Under the pieces are notes generated by a model that saw only the letters and a list, made by a program, of their open reading frames with translations, made no database searches and had not been told where the DNA came from. The translations under genes were made by a program, and so were the position numbers. From positions 144,846,393 through 144,910,392 of the forward strand of contig CM030358.1 of NCBI GenBank assembly GCA_017893485.1: a stretch of DNA of 64,000 nucleotides. The letters are read 5' to 3'. The DNA comes from Hemerocallis citrina (taxonomy: Eukaryota > Streptophyta > Magnoliopsida > Asparagales > Asphodelaceae). Shown here one piece after another: positions 10,892-22,837 of the stretch (position 1 is the first letter of the stretch; each line of letters begins with the position of its first letter).

Positions 10892-12176
10892 ATGGCTAGA
10901 AAAGATGTTTCAACTTCCCGTGCTGGAGATGATCTGCCGGAAGAGCCCACTATTGCTCAGATAATGGAATTTCTTAGGGGAGATTCTTCTACTTCTCGAC
11001 AGAGGAATGATCGATCCGAGAACTCAGCTGTGCTTCAAGTGCTGCAGCAGATGATGGCACTGCAGCAGGAGCACAACGAATTGGTGAGGGCCAGTTTGGA
11101 GGCCATGAACCGGGTTGCTGCGGGACCCGCTCCAGGACAACTGCCACCCCAGCCTGGTACGGCAGATGATTTCATGAGATTGCACCCGGACAAGTTCTCG
11201 GGTACGGAGATGCTGCTGGAGGCCGAACAGTGGCGGATTCATACGGAGCAATTACTGCAAGCAGCACGAGTCTCTGACGTGGACCGTGTGGATGTGGTGA
11301 GCATCCAGCTGACCGACCTTGCCCCATTTGGTGGCAGGTAGAAACTGAGAGGTTGGAGAGACCCATCGCGTGGACCACCTTTACTGGGAGCTTCATGGTC
11401 AAATTCTTCCCCAGTGTCACCGGGGTCGAGATGGAGCAGCAATTTGTTTCATTGATTCAGGTTTGATAGTGTTATTTAATGTCATTTATTATTGCATACT
11501 ACATATGTAACAATATTAATTAAACACTATCTTGGACCAGGGGAATCGGTCGGTGGTCTAGTACGCCGCAGAGTTTGCTCGGCTCAGCCGTTTTACGCCT
11601 GCCATGGTAGCAATTGAGGAAGACCGAGCTCGCAGATTCTTGTTGGGGCTGCGTTCGGATATTCAGAACCAGTTGGTGGCCCACTGCCATCGCACCTATG
11701 TTGACGTCCTTGATGCCGCAAGGGTTCAAGAGTAGGCTCACAGGAGGACCAATGCCACTCAGTGGGCGGTACAGTACCCCACCATCGCTCGATCAGCTGT
11801 GGGGCCTACTCGGAAGCCAGTTCCGACCCCCCTGTGAGAGCACTGCCATATCCGCCCGTTGCTCCGACTTGTACCTTTTGCAATAAGGTTGGGCACTTGC
11901 ACAAGGACTGCCGTCGAGCCAACCGTCTGTGTCTTGTGTGCTGGAGTATCTACCATATTGTCCGTGACTGTCCCAGGAACAGCCTTATTGCACCGGCTAG
12001 AGGTCCAGCTCAGTTGGGAGCACTCGTTCGAGCTCAGGAAAGACCACCTCTTCCACCACAGAGGTAGGCCTTCGATCAGCGAAGGATGGCCCCTAGAGGA
12101 GGTCAGATAGGAGGCCGTGGTCAGGCCTTTAATCTGACTGCAGCAAAAGCTGAAACGGCTACTGGAGTTATTGCAG
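10892..12176 (+). pseudogene. Tekay-like gag with two zinc knuckles, one intron
   Basis: Starts at ATG 10892 (MARKDVSTSRAGDD), just after an acceptor-like TTGCAG. A frameshift near 11330 leads into WWQVETERL, the start of the Gag core. The frame then runs through LIQ, is interrupted by an 80-bp GT-AG segment (11461-11540) and resumes with GNRSVV-YAAEFARLSRF. A lost base in a C run near 11830 shifts the frame again. Two CX2CX4HX4C knuckles follow (11870-11990: CTFCNKVGHLHKDC, then CLVCWSIYHIVRDC). In-frame TAG stops at 11559, 11733 and 12065 stand where Gln is expected. The coding order is clear but the gene is dead. Confidence 0.8.
11461..11540 (+). other. Candidate spliceosomal intron in gag
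   Basis: 80 bp, AT-rich, with stops in all frames, beginning GTTTGA and ending GGACCAG. Removing it joins ...VSLIQ to GNRSVV... in frame across a conserved Gag stretch (F..LIQGN.SV..YA). Confidence 0.65.
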
Positions 12177-12298
12177 GTATGTTGTTGTAATTGTGTTATT
12201 TTTATATTGAATTCCTACATGTTTCTTCTCTCTTCTGCTTAATCTTTTGTGCACCCTGCATGCATATTTCATTCTTATTCATTGGATCTTTCTGTTAG
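12177..12298 (+). other. Candidate spliceosomal intron at the gag-protease junction
   Basis: 122 bp, beginning GTATGT and ending CTGTTAG after a pyrimidine-rich tract. Removing it joins GTT-ATT-GCA-G to GT-GTC-ATT (VIAGVILVH), in frame with the protease active site 40 bp later. Confidence 0.7.
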
Positions 12299-12830
12299 GT
12301 GTCATTCTTGTGCATCCTTTCCCTGCCCATGTTTTATTCGATTCCGGTGCGACCCACTCATTTGTGTCTTCCCATTTCGTCGATCGTCATCGGTTGGCAA
12401 GATGTCATGCCAGCAGCTTGGGATATCACCACCGGTTGAGGCACCATTGTCTGTTCTAAGGTGCAAGCAGAGCCCTCTACTGATATGTGGTAAGGAATTC
12501 GAAGCTGATCTGATTGTGATTAACAACTTTGGCTTCGACGTTATTATGGGAATGGACTGGCTAGGAGTTACTCATGCAGTGATTTACTATCAGAAGAAGA
12601 AGGTGAATTTCAAGCATCTTGGGCAACCAGAATTCAAATTTCATGTGGGTGAGACACCGTCTGGACGTGTCGAGAGCCCGATATCCTCGAAGGCTGGTGC
12701 AATTGAGTCATTGTGCACTGATGGTGAAGTTGCACCCGTAGTCGTGCGGGATTTTCTTGATGTCTTCCCTGAAGAGTTGCCCATAATTCCACCAGATCGA
12801 GATGTGGAGTTCAGCATTGAGGTTTAGCCA
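12299..12830 (+). pseudogene. Tekay-like protease and RT linker
   Basis: The aspartic protease motif LFDSGATHSF has DSG at 12340-12348. After a frameshift near 12400 the frame continues through VINNFGFDVIMGMDWL, the flap and end of the domain, then VRDFLDVFPEELPIIPP before RT. The TAG at 12825 replaces Gln in EVQPGT. Confidence 0.8.
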
Positions 12831-14170
12831 GGTACGACACCAATCTCAAAGAGCCCGTACCGCATGGCGCCAATTGAATTGACCGAGCTAAAAGTACAAG
12901 TCTAGGAGTTATTGGATAAGGGCTTTACCAGACCAAGTGTTTCACCTTGGGGAGCTCCAGTGTTGTTCGTCAACAAGAAGGATGGTAGTCGCAGGCTCTG
13001 CATCGACTACCCGGAGCTGAACAATATCATGGTGAAGAACAGGTACCCAGTGCCGAGAATTGACGATCTGTTCGATCAGCTGGGTGGTGCATCTGTGTTC
13101 TCGAAGTTGGACCTTCACTCTGGTTATCACCAAGTCAAGGTAAAAACTAAGGATATCCCGAAGTAGGCATTCTGCATGAGATACGGGCACTACGAATTTT
13201 TGGTGATGCCCTTCGCCGTTACCAATGCACCCTGATGAATAGAGTATTTTCGCCATTCTTGGAACAGTTCGTTGTCGTGTTCATAGACGACATCTTGGTG
13301 TCTTCGCAGAACAAGGAAGATCATGCCGAGCACTTGAGAATTGTCTTACAGACTCTGAGAGATAATCAGTTGTACGGAAAGCTCATCAAGTGCGAATTTT
13401 GGCTGAACCGTATTGCCTTCTTGGGCCACATTATCTCTGGTGAAGGTGTATCTGTAGATCCGTCGAAGATTTCTGCTGTCAAGGATTGGCCAGTGCCGAA
13501 TTCAGTCCCAGAAGTGCAGAGTTTTCTTGGATTGGTAGGATATTATAGGAAATTCGTTTAAGAATTCTCGAAGATTGCAGGACCCTTGACCAACTTGAAG
13601 AAGAAGGAGCAGAAATTTGTCTGGGATGGTGCCTGTGAAGAAGCCTTCGTGGAACTGAAGAACCGGTTGACATCAGCACCTGTGCTGACAATACCAACCA
13701 GTTCTGGAGGATTTGTGATTCACTGCGATACTTCAGGTAGAGGTTTGGGCACAGTTCTGATGCAGAAAGGTTAAGTTGTGGCTTATGCATCCAGGCAGTT
13801 GAGGCCGCATGAAAAGAACTACCCCACCCACGATCTAGAACTTGCAGCCGTGATCTTTGCTATGAAATTATGGAGGCACTATCTGCTTGGGGATAGAGTG
13901 GAAATCTTTACAGATCACAAGAGTCACAAATATGTGTTCAAGCAGAAGGAGTTGAACATGAGACAGAGAAGATGGTTAGAACTGATGGTGGATTTTGACA
14001 TCGATTTGCATTATCACCCGGGCAAGATAAATTTGGTACCCGATGCTCTGAACAGGAGACATACTGCAATGTTTCTGACCCAGCAGAGGGAAATGTTGGA
14101 AGATATGAGGAGGCTGGAATTGGAAGTGGTTCTTCTAGGTGCAGCATCGCAGTGTATGATGTTGCAGTTG
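12831..14170 (+). pseudogene. Tekay-like reverse transcriptase and RNase H
   Basis: RT blocks in order: [53 protein letters not shown] (FIDD at 13280-13291), [22 protein letters not shown]. RNase H-like blocks follow: [45 protein letters not shown]. Stops at 12903, 13164, 13559 and 13772 and a small deletion near 13230 (part of the NAPAAFMDLMNRVF region lost) inactivate it. Confidence 0.85.
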
Positions 14171-15436
14171 TAGTCTTCATTAGTGGAGCAGATCAAGGCA
14201 GCTCAGGCAGATGATTGGCAATTACAGGAATTCCACAGCAAAGTGGAAGCAGGTCTGAGGTCTGATTTGGTCATTCATTCAGATGGGTCCCTCCATTTTG
14301 GCTCCAGGTTGTGTGTTCCCAGAGGTGAAGTCAAGTAGAAACTACTTGAGGAAACCCATCGGTCTCCATACTCTATTCACCCAGGAGGTACCAAGATGTA
14401 CAGGGATTTGAAGCAGCATTTTTGGTGGCATGTCATGAAGAGGGTAGTGGCAAGGTTTGTGTCTCAATGTCTGATCTGTCAACAAGTAAGTCGGAACATC
14501 AGAGAACCACTGGACTGTTACAACCTCTTCCGATTCCGGAATGGAAATGGGAGAACATCACTATGGATTTCGTGATAGCGTTGCCTAGGAGTCCCACAGG
14601 TCATAATGCTATATGGGTGATAGTTGACCGATTGACAAAGAGTGCCCACTTCATCCAATTTAGAGTGGGACAGCCCACTGAGAGTCTGGTAGAACGGTAT
14701 ATTCAGGAGGTCGTGAGGCTGCATGATGTTTCGTCAGCATCGTATCCGACCGGGATATGAGATTCAGGTCCCAATTATGGGAGAGCCTTTAGAAGAGTTT
14801 GGGGAGCAAGTTAAACTATAGCATGACATTTCACCCCCAAACGGATGGACAGTCCGAAAGGACGATTCAGACCCTGGAGGACATGTTGAGATCATGTGTT
14901 CTGCAATTTGGTTGTTCTTGGGAGGATCATCTGCACCTGGTTGAGTTCTCGTACAACAACAGTTATCAGGCAAGTCTCAATGTAGCTCCGTTCGAAGCAC
15001 TCTATGGTCGCAAATGTAGGTCCCGAGTCTGTTGGGACGACATTGGTGACAGGAAACTCTTGGGACCAGAGTTGATCACAAAGACAGTTGATGCGGTAGC
15101 TCAGATCAGGAAGCACTTGCAAGCTGCTCAGGACCGACAGAGGAAATGCGCTGACTGTCGTTGACGACCTTTAGAGTTTGAGGCCGGTGATCATATATTC
15201 CTGAAGGTTTCACCATGGAAGGGCGTCATTCAGTTTGGTGGTGGGGGTAAGCTGAATCCCCGATTCATTGGTCCTTTTGATATCGTGGAGCGTGTGGGCA
15301 AGGTAGCCTACAGAGTTACACTACCACCAGCCTTGTCTGGAGTCCATGACGTATTCCATGTCTCCCAGCTCAGGAGGTTTGTCAGGGATGACAGTCATGT
15401 GATTGACTACTCAGAGTTGTCCGTGAGACCGGACTT
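14171..15436 (+). pseudogene. Tekay-like integrase
   Basis: Catalytic triad remnants: Asp in ITMDFV (14566-14568), Asp in IVSDRDMRF (14748-14750, after a frameshift) and Glu in DGQSERTIQ (14855-14857). Downstream are EALYGRKCRS and the C-terminal LKVSPWKGV and GPFDIVERVG segments. Stops at 14171, 14336, 14790 and 15162. Confidence 0.85.
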
Positions 15437-15606
15437 ATCTTGCGAAGTTCAACCATTTGCTATTCTAGACAGACGTGAGAAAGTGATGAAGAATAACGTT
15501 ATCAAACTTGTTCGTATCTCATGGAATCCTCACTCGCCCGGTGAGTCGACTTAGGAATTGGAGGAGGAAGTCCAGAAGAAGTTCCCTCATCACTTTGAGC
15601 AGTTGT
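15437..15606 (+). pseudogene. Chromodomain at the integrase C-terminus
   Basis: PFAILDRREKVMKNNVIKLV followed by RISWNPHSPGEST-ELEEEVQKKFPHHF matches the chromodomain tail of plant Tekay/Del chromoviruses, which is thought to guide integration to heterochromatin. The TAG at 15552 replaces the conserved Trp (TGG), a G-to-A change. Confidence 0.85.
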
Positions 15607-15701
15607 TTATTGTTCTACTTTGTTTTTCTTTTCTTGGGGTGCCTACGATCCACCGATGTGAATTTCGAGGACGAAATTCTTCTTGTAAGGTGGGTAGAAT
15701 T

Positions 15702-16599
15702 TGTAACTCATGATTCCGATTGTACAAATTTTTCTTGTATTTCTGTGGTGTTCTCTATTCTGTTTTAGGGTATTTTGGGTCTTGGTCTTGTTGTGGGCAT
15801 TCTATTGCAACTTATTATTCTAGTATTATTATTGTTATCTTTTATTAGCCCAACCCATTTGCAAGTCCATACTATTGTCTACCCAAAACCCATCTCCTTA
15901 TTGGATCCTGAACCCAAATCCTAGTCTACCCAAACCCAAATACCCCCTAACAACTAAACCAGATCTCCTCCCCCATAATCCCCAGTATCTCTTAACTGCC
16001 CATATCTCACTCCTATTATTTTATTATTAATTCTTCTCTCACTCTCCCAAAAATCAGAACAAACAACTCTTCATCTCCTTCTCTCTATCTGTTTTCGCCA
16101 ACCGCCCAAACCCATTATCGTTCCGTCTCTCTCTCCCTCCCCATTTCATCTCCAACCGCCAAACAAACCCCATCTCCCCTTGCCTCCCGTCACCAACTCC
16201 GACTACCACCATCTCCATTGTCGTCGTCACAATCCCTTCGTCATCCCCAACCTTCGAACACCCCCTCGTCGAGCTGCCCCTTTGACTTCCTGACCTCCTT
16301 GTCAACCTCTCGCTCTCTCCCCCATTGCCGAACCCACTTTGTTGAACCCATCGCCTCCCGTCCCTCAACTTTGCCCTCCGCTCACCTTCGCAACCACCAG
16401 AGTCCCCTCCTAGCATCGCAGTCGTCGCCGTTAGCCCCGAGCCTCGTCATCGTCGTCCCCTATTTTCGAGCGGGAAAACAGAGCTCGCATCTCCGTCGCT
16501 CTCGCCGTTGCCATCGCTTCCTGACCGCAACGTCTTCGTCTTCGTAATCATCGCCACCGTGGTGTTGCGCCGTTCCAAGCATCGCCGGAGTCCCGCCGT

Positions 16600-16632
<33 letters not shown>

Positions 16633-18795
16633 GTGTCGAGAGGTTGAAGACGAGCCCCATTGGCCCATTCTGGTGTTTGGTGTTTTGTCCCCTTGGATCT
16701 GGATTTGTTGTGTGGCATTTTACTCTTGATCCGGTGTGCGTGTGCTGGAGTACTCTTGCTGCTGTTGCTGTTTGTGTACTATTTGGTATTTTTGTACGTG
16801 TCTCGCACGTATTTTAGAGCATCGCCCGGGATTCTAATCCCATTATTCTAGTTATTCAAATCTCTCACACAAAAGGAAAGTCTACTTGAATTCGGTTTAT
16901 TTTTCTAGTTCAAGATTATTGATCTCCTCCGTAAGTAGTTCCACTTTGATTATCTCAACATTGCTTTGTATACTTTCCATTGGGAATATATAGGATTTAC
17001 ACGAGCTAACCCGAAGTACCATTGACTCGTGCCAATATCTATTGATTCAAACCCAAACTTACATGCACACACGACATGAACAAATTAACTAGAATTTGCA
17101 TATGAGAAAAATACCATGATATGAATACATGTTGATTGATTGAGATCTCAAGAATTGAATCATGACATTATAATCTTGCCTTATATACATTATAATTTTA
17201 TCTTAATTTGTTGTACATTAATGATAATGCATTGTATGTTAACAAGAACATGTTGATTATTCACTTCGACAATTATATATGATGATCTTTGTTATATCTT
17301 GCTGTCTTTTCTGTTTTGTACTGAGGTTTCGACCCTGTTACAATAGGAATTAATCAAAACCATATAAAAGAGAATTGTAGCCTAATGAGTCTAGTTTCCA
17401 GACCAATTCACGGATCTAGATTCCGAGCTGTGAGCTGTGAGATATCGCTGTTTAAGCCATTCCGAGCTGTGAGTACATCAAAGAGTAAGATTGCAATTTA
17501 ATGAAACACCGACACAACTTTCAGTTGAAACACTATGATAACAGTAGTATAATGCCATGAAACTCTCCAAAAACTTAGTAGACATGTTTAGGATCCATTC
17601 CTAATTTTTGTAGATTTTTATATTGATTTTACACCTACTTTCACCTATAAAATTTTGACTATAAGTTGCTACTAGAACAGTTAACCTATAAAAATTAGGA
17701 TAATTGACCTAGTTACAGTCGGAATTAATAAAAACTTACTGAATATAAATTGTAGCCCCGGATGTCTAGTTTACTTTCCCTTGGCGGAATCGAATTCTGA
17801 GTTGTAGTTTGTGAGTTACTGCTGTGTTAGTGCTGCTGTGTCTGTTTTTTTCAGATTTACAATTATTTGTATTCTATCATGCATTGTATCATTTTGTTGC
17901 ACCTTTATCACTGCCTTGACACTCTTATATATACAATTGCATTACCATGAATGAAATAATAAAATATTAAACAAGTCGGGGTTAATAAGGGTTGACTTAG
18001 TAGTGGATAATTTCAGAAAATGTACTCGGTAGGGCCCTTCTTGTGCACACGTACTATTGACATGGAAGGTGGAGAAATACTCGTGAACTTGTTATCTTGT
18101 TATCATGTTATCTCATTGCACTGAGTACACGCTCTGTAGATCGCAGCACTATGTCTAAAACGTACACTGTTTTGTGTGCACCGAACCTGTGGTATGAGAC
18201 GCAGTAGTACGTGCACTAAATAAGGAAATAGAATACTAATAAACCTAAGTTGACACTTGTACACTTGACCATTGTTTATTGATATTATTATTGCTTTTGG
18301 ACTTTGATCTTGCTTCATACTCTTTGATGTACAATGTTCCCTTACTCTTTGCTTTTCACTGCTTACTGTCCATACTTGCTCTACGGACATTTCCTTTTCC
18401 ACTCTAGTTGATCCAGCTACAGGTGAATAAGGAGATTTGCCAGGAGGCGTTGGTGAGCAGTTCTTCTAGGGGTTGGAACGGGAGCTGCTTTAGAATAAAC
18501 TATCTCTTTCTATGTTATTCTTTATCGCATTGTTATTCATTTGTTGAACTTTGTATTCCGGGCTTATTGACCCGTAACCGTTGTTTATTTTCTCCATTAT
18601 TGGTTATTATGTTGAACTATTGAATGTTTAATCCCAGTTGTGGTTTATGTGATTATATTTATTTGCATGGTTATGATTATTCATTTTTCATATTGTTGAG
18701 TTAAGACTGGTACAGCTCATGGATGATGTTAACATCATTCTCTAGGCCTTCGTCACAAACTCGTATTCCCGTATTTTGGGAAGCGGGCCGTGACA
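15702..18795 (+). repeat. 3' LTR of the Tekay-like element
   Basis: Starts TGTAACTC and ends GGGCCGTGACA. It is preceded by a purine-rich AAGGTGGGTAGAATT. Compared with the 5' LTR it has an expanded CT repeat at about 16600-16632 and several other indels. Confidence 0.85.
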
Positions 18796-18800
18796 AATCG

Positions 18801-19066
18801 TTTCATGATAAGAGATTTGGTTTAAACCGTCTCTTAGAGATAATCATGTATTTGAATTACTATTTAAATGACATGAACTGGTTTGTAATGGGTTGTCACC
18901 CCTACCCAGTAGGACAGATCCATTTTTGGGTTATTGGGCTTTGACGAAAGACCTAGTTCCCAATCTGGACCCGTTTGTTGGTGTAATTACCGTTTTACCC
19001 CTGAGAGCTTTAAGATTCGTACCCGATTTGAATGGTCCAAATTTAATCCTATTTTTAGCCATATCA
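18801..19066 (-). repeat. Left (3') LTR of the old Tat element, second piece
   Basis: Continues the right LTR sequence (ATCGTTTCATGATAAGAG...) after the Tekay insertion and ends TTAGCCATATCA like position 48619. It is followed by CCCCCCTCTCTCGAG, the minus-strand polypurine tract (19067-19085). Confidence 0.85.
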
Positions 19067-19085
19067 TGAGCCCCCCTCTCTCGAG

Positions 19086-20767
19086 GACTGAGTTTAACAG
19101 CCTTTGAGGAGTAGTTTCATTATTGTAATGGCGTACAAATTTTATCAAAGTTCTTGATGGAGTTTGAATCTTGCTCGAGGTGTAACAGTGTCAATCTAAC
19201 CTTGTAAAGTACCCAAAATTATTCTCAGAATTATCTGAATTTTTTGTGAATTTTTTTCTTTAGATTTTTCGGTATTTTTTCCAATTTTTAATCATTTTTT
19301 TGAATTTTTTAATTCAATTTCCAAATTCAAATAATTAATTTTCGAAAATTTTAATTAATTATTCTAATTTAATAATAATATTTTCAGAATTAATAATTAT
19401 TTTTAGAATTTTTAATTAATTTTTTCAATTTTTAATTAATTTTTTTGGATTTTAAAATAATTAATTCAATTAAATTAATTAACTAATTAATTAATATTTA
19501 CCTGTACACGTGGCGCAATCCTGTGCATTGATCACGATCAAACATGCGCGCATCGCAAAGCGAGGTGTTTTCCCCAATTTCATGTTCGGATCCCGCCGTC
19601 GACCCACGAAATGACACCACGTGGCCGTTCAACATTGACCGTTGACCGCCACGTGGATTTTTTTTCTTTTTCTTTTCCTGCTCTCTTCCTTCTTCTACCT
19701 TCGGTTCGTCTTCTAGCCTGCCTTCGACCATGCCATCTTCCTCGCGCCTTCCTCCTTCGACCCCTTCTTCGAAGGTCGCTGGAGTGGTCGCTTTCCTCCT
19801 CTGACCTCTCCGTCGACGAGGGGACCTTGACGAAGGGAGCTCGACGGAGTGAGGAGCTCGGCGAGGGAGGTGTTTTGGGTTCGACAGAGGGGGAAATTGA
19901 GCTTGTTGGCTTGGTGAGGTAAGAGCTCGTCGAGGAGCATGGAGAGGAGGCCAGAGCTTCGGCGAAGGGAGCTCGACAACGGAGATGGGGAGCTCGCAAA
20001 GGGGGAGCTTGGCGACGTGAGGTCGAGCTCGACGGTCGTGGGAAGTGAGCTCGGAGTTGAGGTGTTCGGAGGAGCTCGACGAAGGTGTTGGAGCTCGGCA
20101 CGGTGGAGGAGTCAGAGCTCGGAGTTGGGTTCGGCGAGGAAAAGAGCCCGAGCTCTTGAAGGGGAGCTCGACGACAGAGCTTGCCGAGTTCGGCGAGGCT
20201 TCGATCTTTGGCGAGAGGGAATATGGTGACGGAGGTGGTCTTGAGCTCGACGTGGCGGCTGGAGCTCGGCATGGGGAGCTTGACGCCAATGTTGGCTCTT
20301 GTGGAGGAGCGAAACTTGAGCTCTATGTTGGAGCTCGATGGCTTGACGATGAAGAGTCGCCATGGGAACTCGAGCTCTGTGTTGGTGCTCGATGGCTTGA
20401 TGGTGGAGAGTTGAGGTCGGCGACGGAGGAGAGGAGGAGAGGAGCTTGATGGGTCGGTGCTTGACGACGTTCGACGGCAGTGGAGGGGATGTCAAGCTCG
20501 GTGAGGCTTCGAGTCGAAGGAGCTCGATGCTTTGGGTTTGGAAGGCATCTCGACGGATCTAAGCGAGGAAGGAGAGGGTCACAGTGGAGGGGAGCTATCC
20601 CCAGTGAAGTCGCCATGGAGGTTGGAGGTCGAGCGTGGTGGGTTGGCGAGTTCGGCACTCAATTTTGAAGGAGAGGAATGAGAGGTCGACAGAGGGGGTT
20701 CGCGGATGTGAGACCGTACCCGCGGACCTGTTAAGTCCCTTAGATTTTGGATTTAGCTTGCGGGTTT
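19086..20767 (-). other. 3' internal region of the old Tat element: AT-rich block and GAGCTC-rich block
   Basis: About 19200-19500 is A/T-rich (runs of AATTAATT). About 19840-20530 is G/C-rich and contains roughly 18 copies of the palindrome GAGCTC, mostly as GGAGCTCGAC/GG. Long ORFs on both strands (up to 263 codons) are Ser/Pro/Arg- or Glu/Leu-rich low-complexity translations of the repeat and I do not call them genes. A stretch near 19525-19580 resembles the monomer of the array at 31480-32000. Confidence 0.55.
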
Positions 20768-21380
20768 GGATCTGTAACGCCCCGAATTCCAAATACAACT
20801 GAATTCGAGAGTTCTACAGGATCTTTTCACTTATTTCGTACAATTTTACAAGGAATTTAAAACTTTTATTTCAACAATAATTACATCAGAGTCTTTTACA
20901 TCAATAAGCAGCGGAATCAATAAAATACAACAATAATAAAAGTACAATTGTTATAAATTTAACATTTAAGTAATCAACAGCATCAATTCTCTTTATATCT
21001 TCATGTAACTCCAAACCCTGCATATAAAACTGTGGGCGCGTCAGTTGCTTACAACTGAAGAAATATTATACACAGCCATTCTCTCTATGCTGGAAACAGT
21101 ATAACGATTCTTAAATACTTTAGCAAACACAAACTTGATCACAAACAAAGCTACAAAGGGACTATCCTGTTGATGTCGTGTTGTGCGGTGCACTTAGTCC
21201 TTAATGCATTCATTTATATTACATGACACTAATGCGCACTTGTTCGGATTCTATGCATCCCATACTACATAGGTCCGAGGGCAAGCCCCTTAATCGTTCT
21301 TCATTTTTGTAGGGTTCTATCCCCCGCCATGACTTAATCTACTCCTGTAACTACGGTGAGTATCCTAGATGGTCTGTGAG

Positions 21381-22010
21381 TACAAGCACGTGCCCAAGAC
21401 CCTGGAGGGGAATCCCGCGCCATGTCATGACTCATCAAGCATGCATTCTGCGGTAATTCAGCCTCCTCCCTGAACACAATCCTCTTGCAGTCACCAAAAC
21501 ATCCCACAAGCGTGACTAAAGTCCGATCATTCTGAGTTGTGCCCGCGCCATGTCTTGACTCATCAAGCATGCATTCTGCGGCTCAAACACCCGCACCGTA
21601 AACTCTAGTTCTCATACCCGTGTTTTCCCTCACTTTCATTACATCTCCACTATGTATCTATCTGTAATTTCAGCAAGTGTCATAGACGTTCCATGATTAC
21701 AAGCACGTGTCCAAGACCCTGGAGGGGAACCTCGCGCCATGTCTTGACTCATCAAGCATGCGTTTTGCGATAATTCAGCCTCCTCCCTGAACACGATCCT
21801 CTTGCAGCCATCAACCATCCCACAAGCGTCGCCAAGATCCCGATCATTCTGGAGTATTGCCCACGCCATGTCTTGACTCATCAAGCATGCATTCTGTGGA
21901 TCACATCCGCACCGTAGACTCGAGGCTCCCATACTTATGTTTTTCTCTTACTTCCATCACAGCCCACTATGTACTAATTATTAGAATCATGAATAAAAAT
22001 CAAAGCTCTA
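21381..22010. repeat. 317-bp tandem duplication inside the LARD LTR
   Basis: Two diverged units start at TACAAGCACGTG (21381 and 21698). Each contains two copies of GACTCATCAAGCATGC, so this segment occurs four times. The same arrangement is repeated in the right LTR. Confidence 0.75.
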
Positions 22011-22396
22011 GAGTTAGCCTCTCCACCGAACCGGACTTATCTTTTCATTTATACATGACCAACCTTGGTCTTCTTTTCAATATTCATTTCATTTCCACTG
22101 CCGGGGGAGACTTAGCTACTCTTTGTTCAATTTCAAATTCACAATTTCCAATTGAGCATCCTCAGCTCATAATTCATTTTAGAGTCTCACAGACTTTCTC
22201 ATCATGATCTTAGTCTTTCATATTCATTTAATTCTCAATTCAAATCTATGATTCATCTCATGTAAATTCTCAATTCAACTATGATTCATTTCATATAAAT
22301 TTATGCAGCAACAAATAGAGTTTACCAATATCCAGATTCACAATCTTTACCATAAACAATTCATAAGATTTTAGATATATCAAAAAGCACTCTGGA

Positions 22397-22837
22397 CAGT
22401 CGACTGGGAACTCTTCCAGTCGACTTGTTCAGTCAATTCACATTCTTCATAACCACTCGGGAGAGTCGACTGCTGCACACGGCAGTCGGCTGTTCTGCAG
22501 TGTTCCAATTTAATTTCTTTGTCAATTTCATCTTTCATAACCTTGTGTGCATTTCACAATAAAACTCAATCAAATCTTAATAATCATAAAATCTCGTATT
22601 CAAACTTATTTAACTTTCATTTGTCAAAAATCGATTTCAAACTCAAGAACCAGAAAATGATTCGGTTCAGTCGACTGGTGGCAGTATCAGTCGACTGTTC
22701 CGCGAATACTTTGAAAACTCAAACATCAAATTTATGACAGCATCGGTCGACTGTGTAGGTAGTCAGTCGACTGTCCCGCTGACGAAAACCAATTTTTTAA
22801 CACTTACCAGTCGACTGTGGAAATAATCAGTCGACTG
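22397..22837. repeat. Five CAGTCGACTG pairs, left LARD LTR
   Basis: Pairs start at 22397/22417, 22463/22483, 22668/22688, 22744/22764 and 22808/22828; every pair is exactly 20 bp apart. Variants: 22417 ends CTT, 22463 starts GAG, 22483 is CAGTCGGCTG and 22744 starts CGG. The spacers differ in sequence, so the pairs are not a simple tandem duplication. Confidence 0.92.

Larger units (their letters stand above)
7587..18795 (+). mobile_element. Tekay/Del-like chromovirus (Ty3/gypsy)
   Basis: 11.2 kb element with approximately 3-kb LTRs (7587-10622 and 15702-18795), an iMet-type PBS and a gag-PR-RT-RNaseH-INT-chromodomain order. The 5-bp target duplication AATCG is at 7582-7586 and 18796-18800, inside the Tat LTR. 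The coding region has about 13 premature stops and several frameshifts, and the LTRs differ by visible substitutions and indels, so it is an older, dead copy. Confidence 0.9.

Noticed and set aside
19498..20289. 263-codon minus-strand ORF (Ser/Pro/Arg-rich)
   Set aside because: Low-complexity translation of the GAGCTC-rich block, with overlapping ORFs on both strands and no domain.
22397..22837. Regular short repeats that resemble a CRISPR array
   Set aside because: The repeats are 10-bp palindromes with 10-bp gaps inside retrotransposon LTRs of a plant genome; no leader or cas genes. They are reported as a palindrome array instead.
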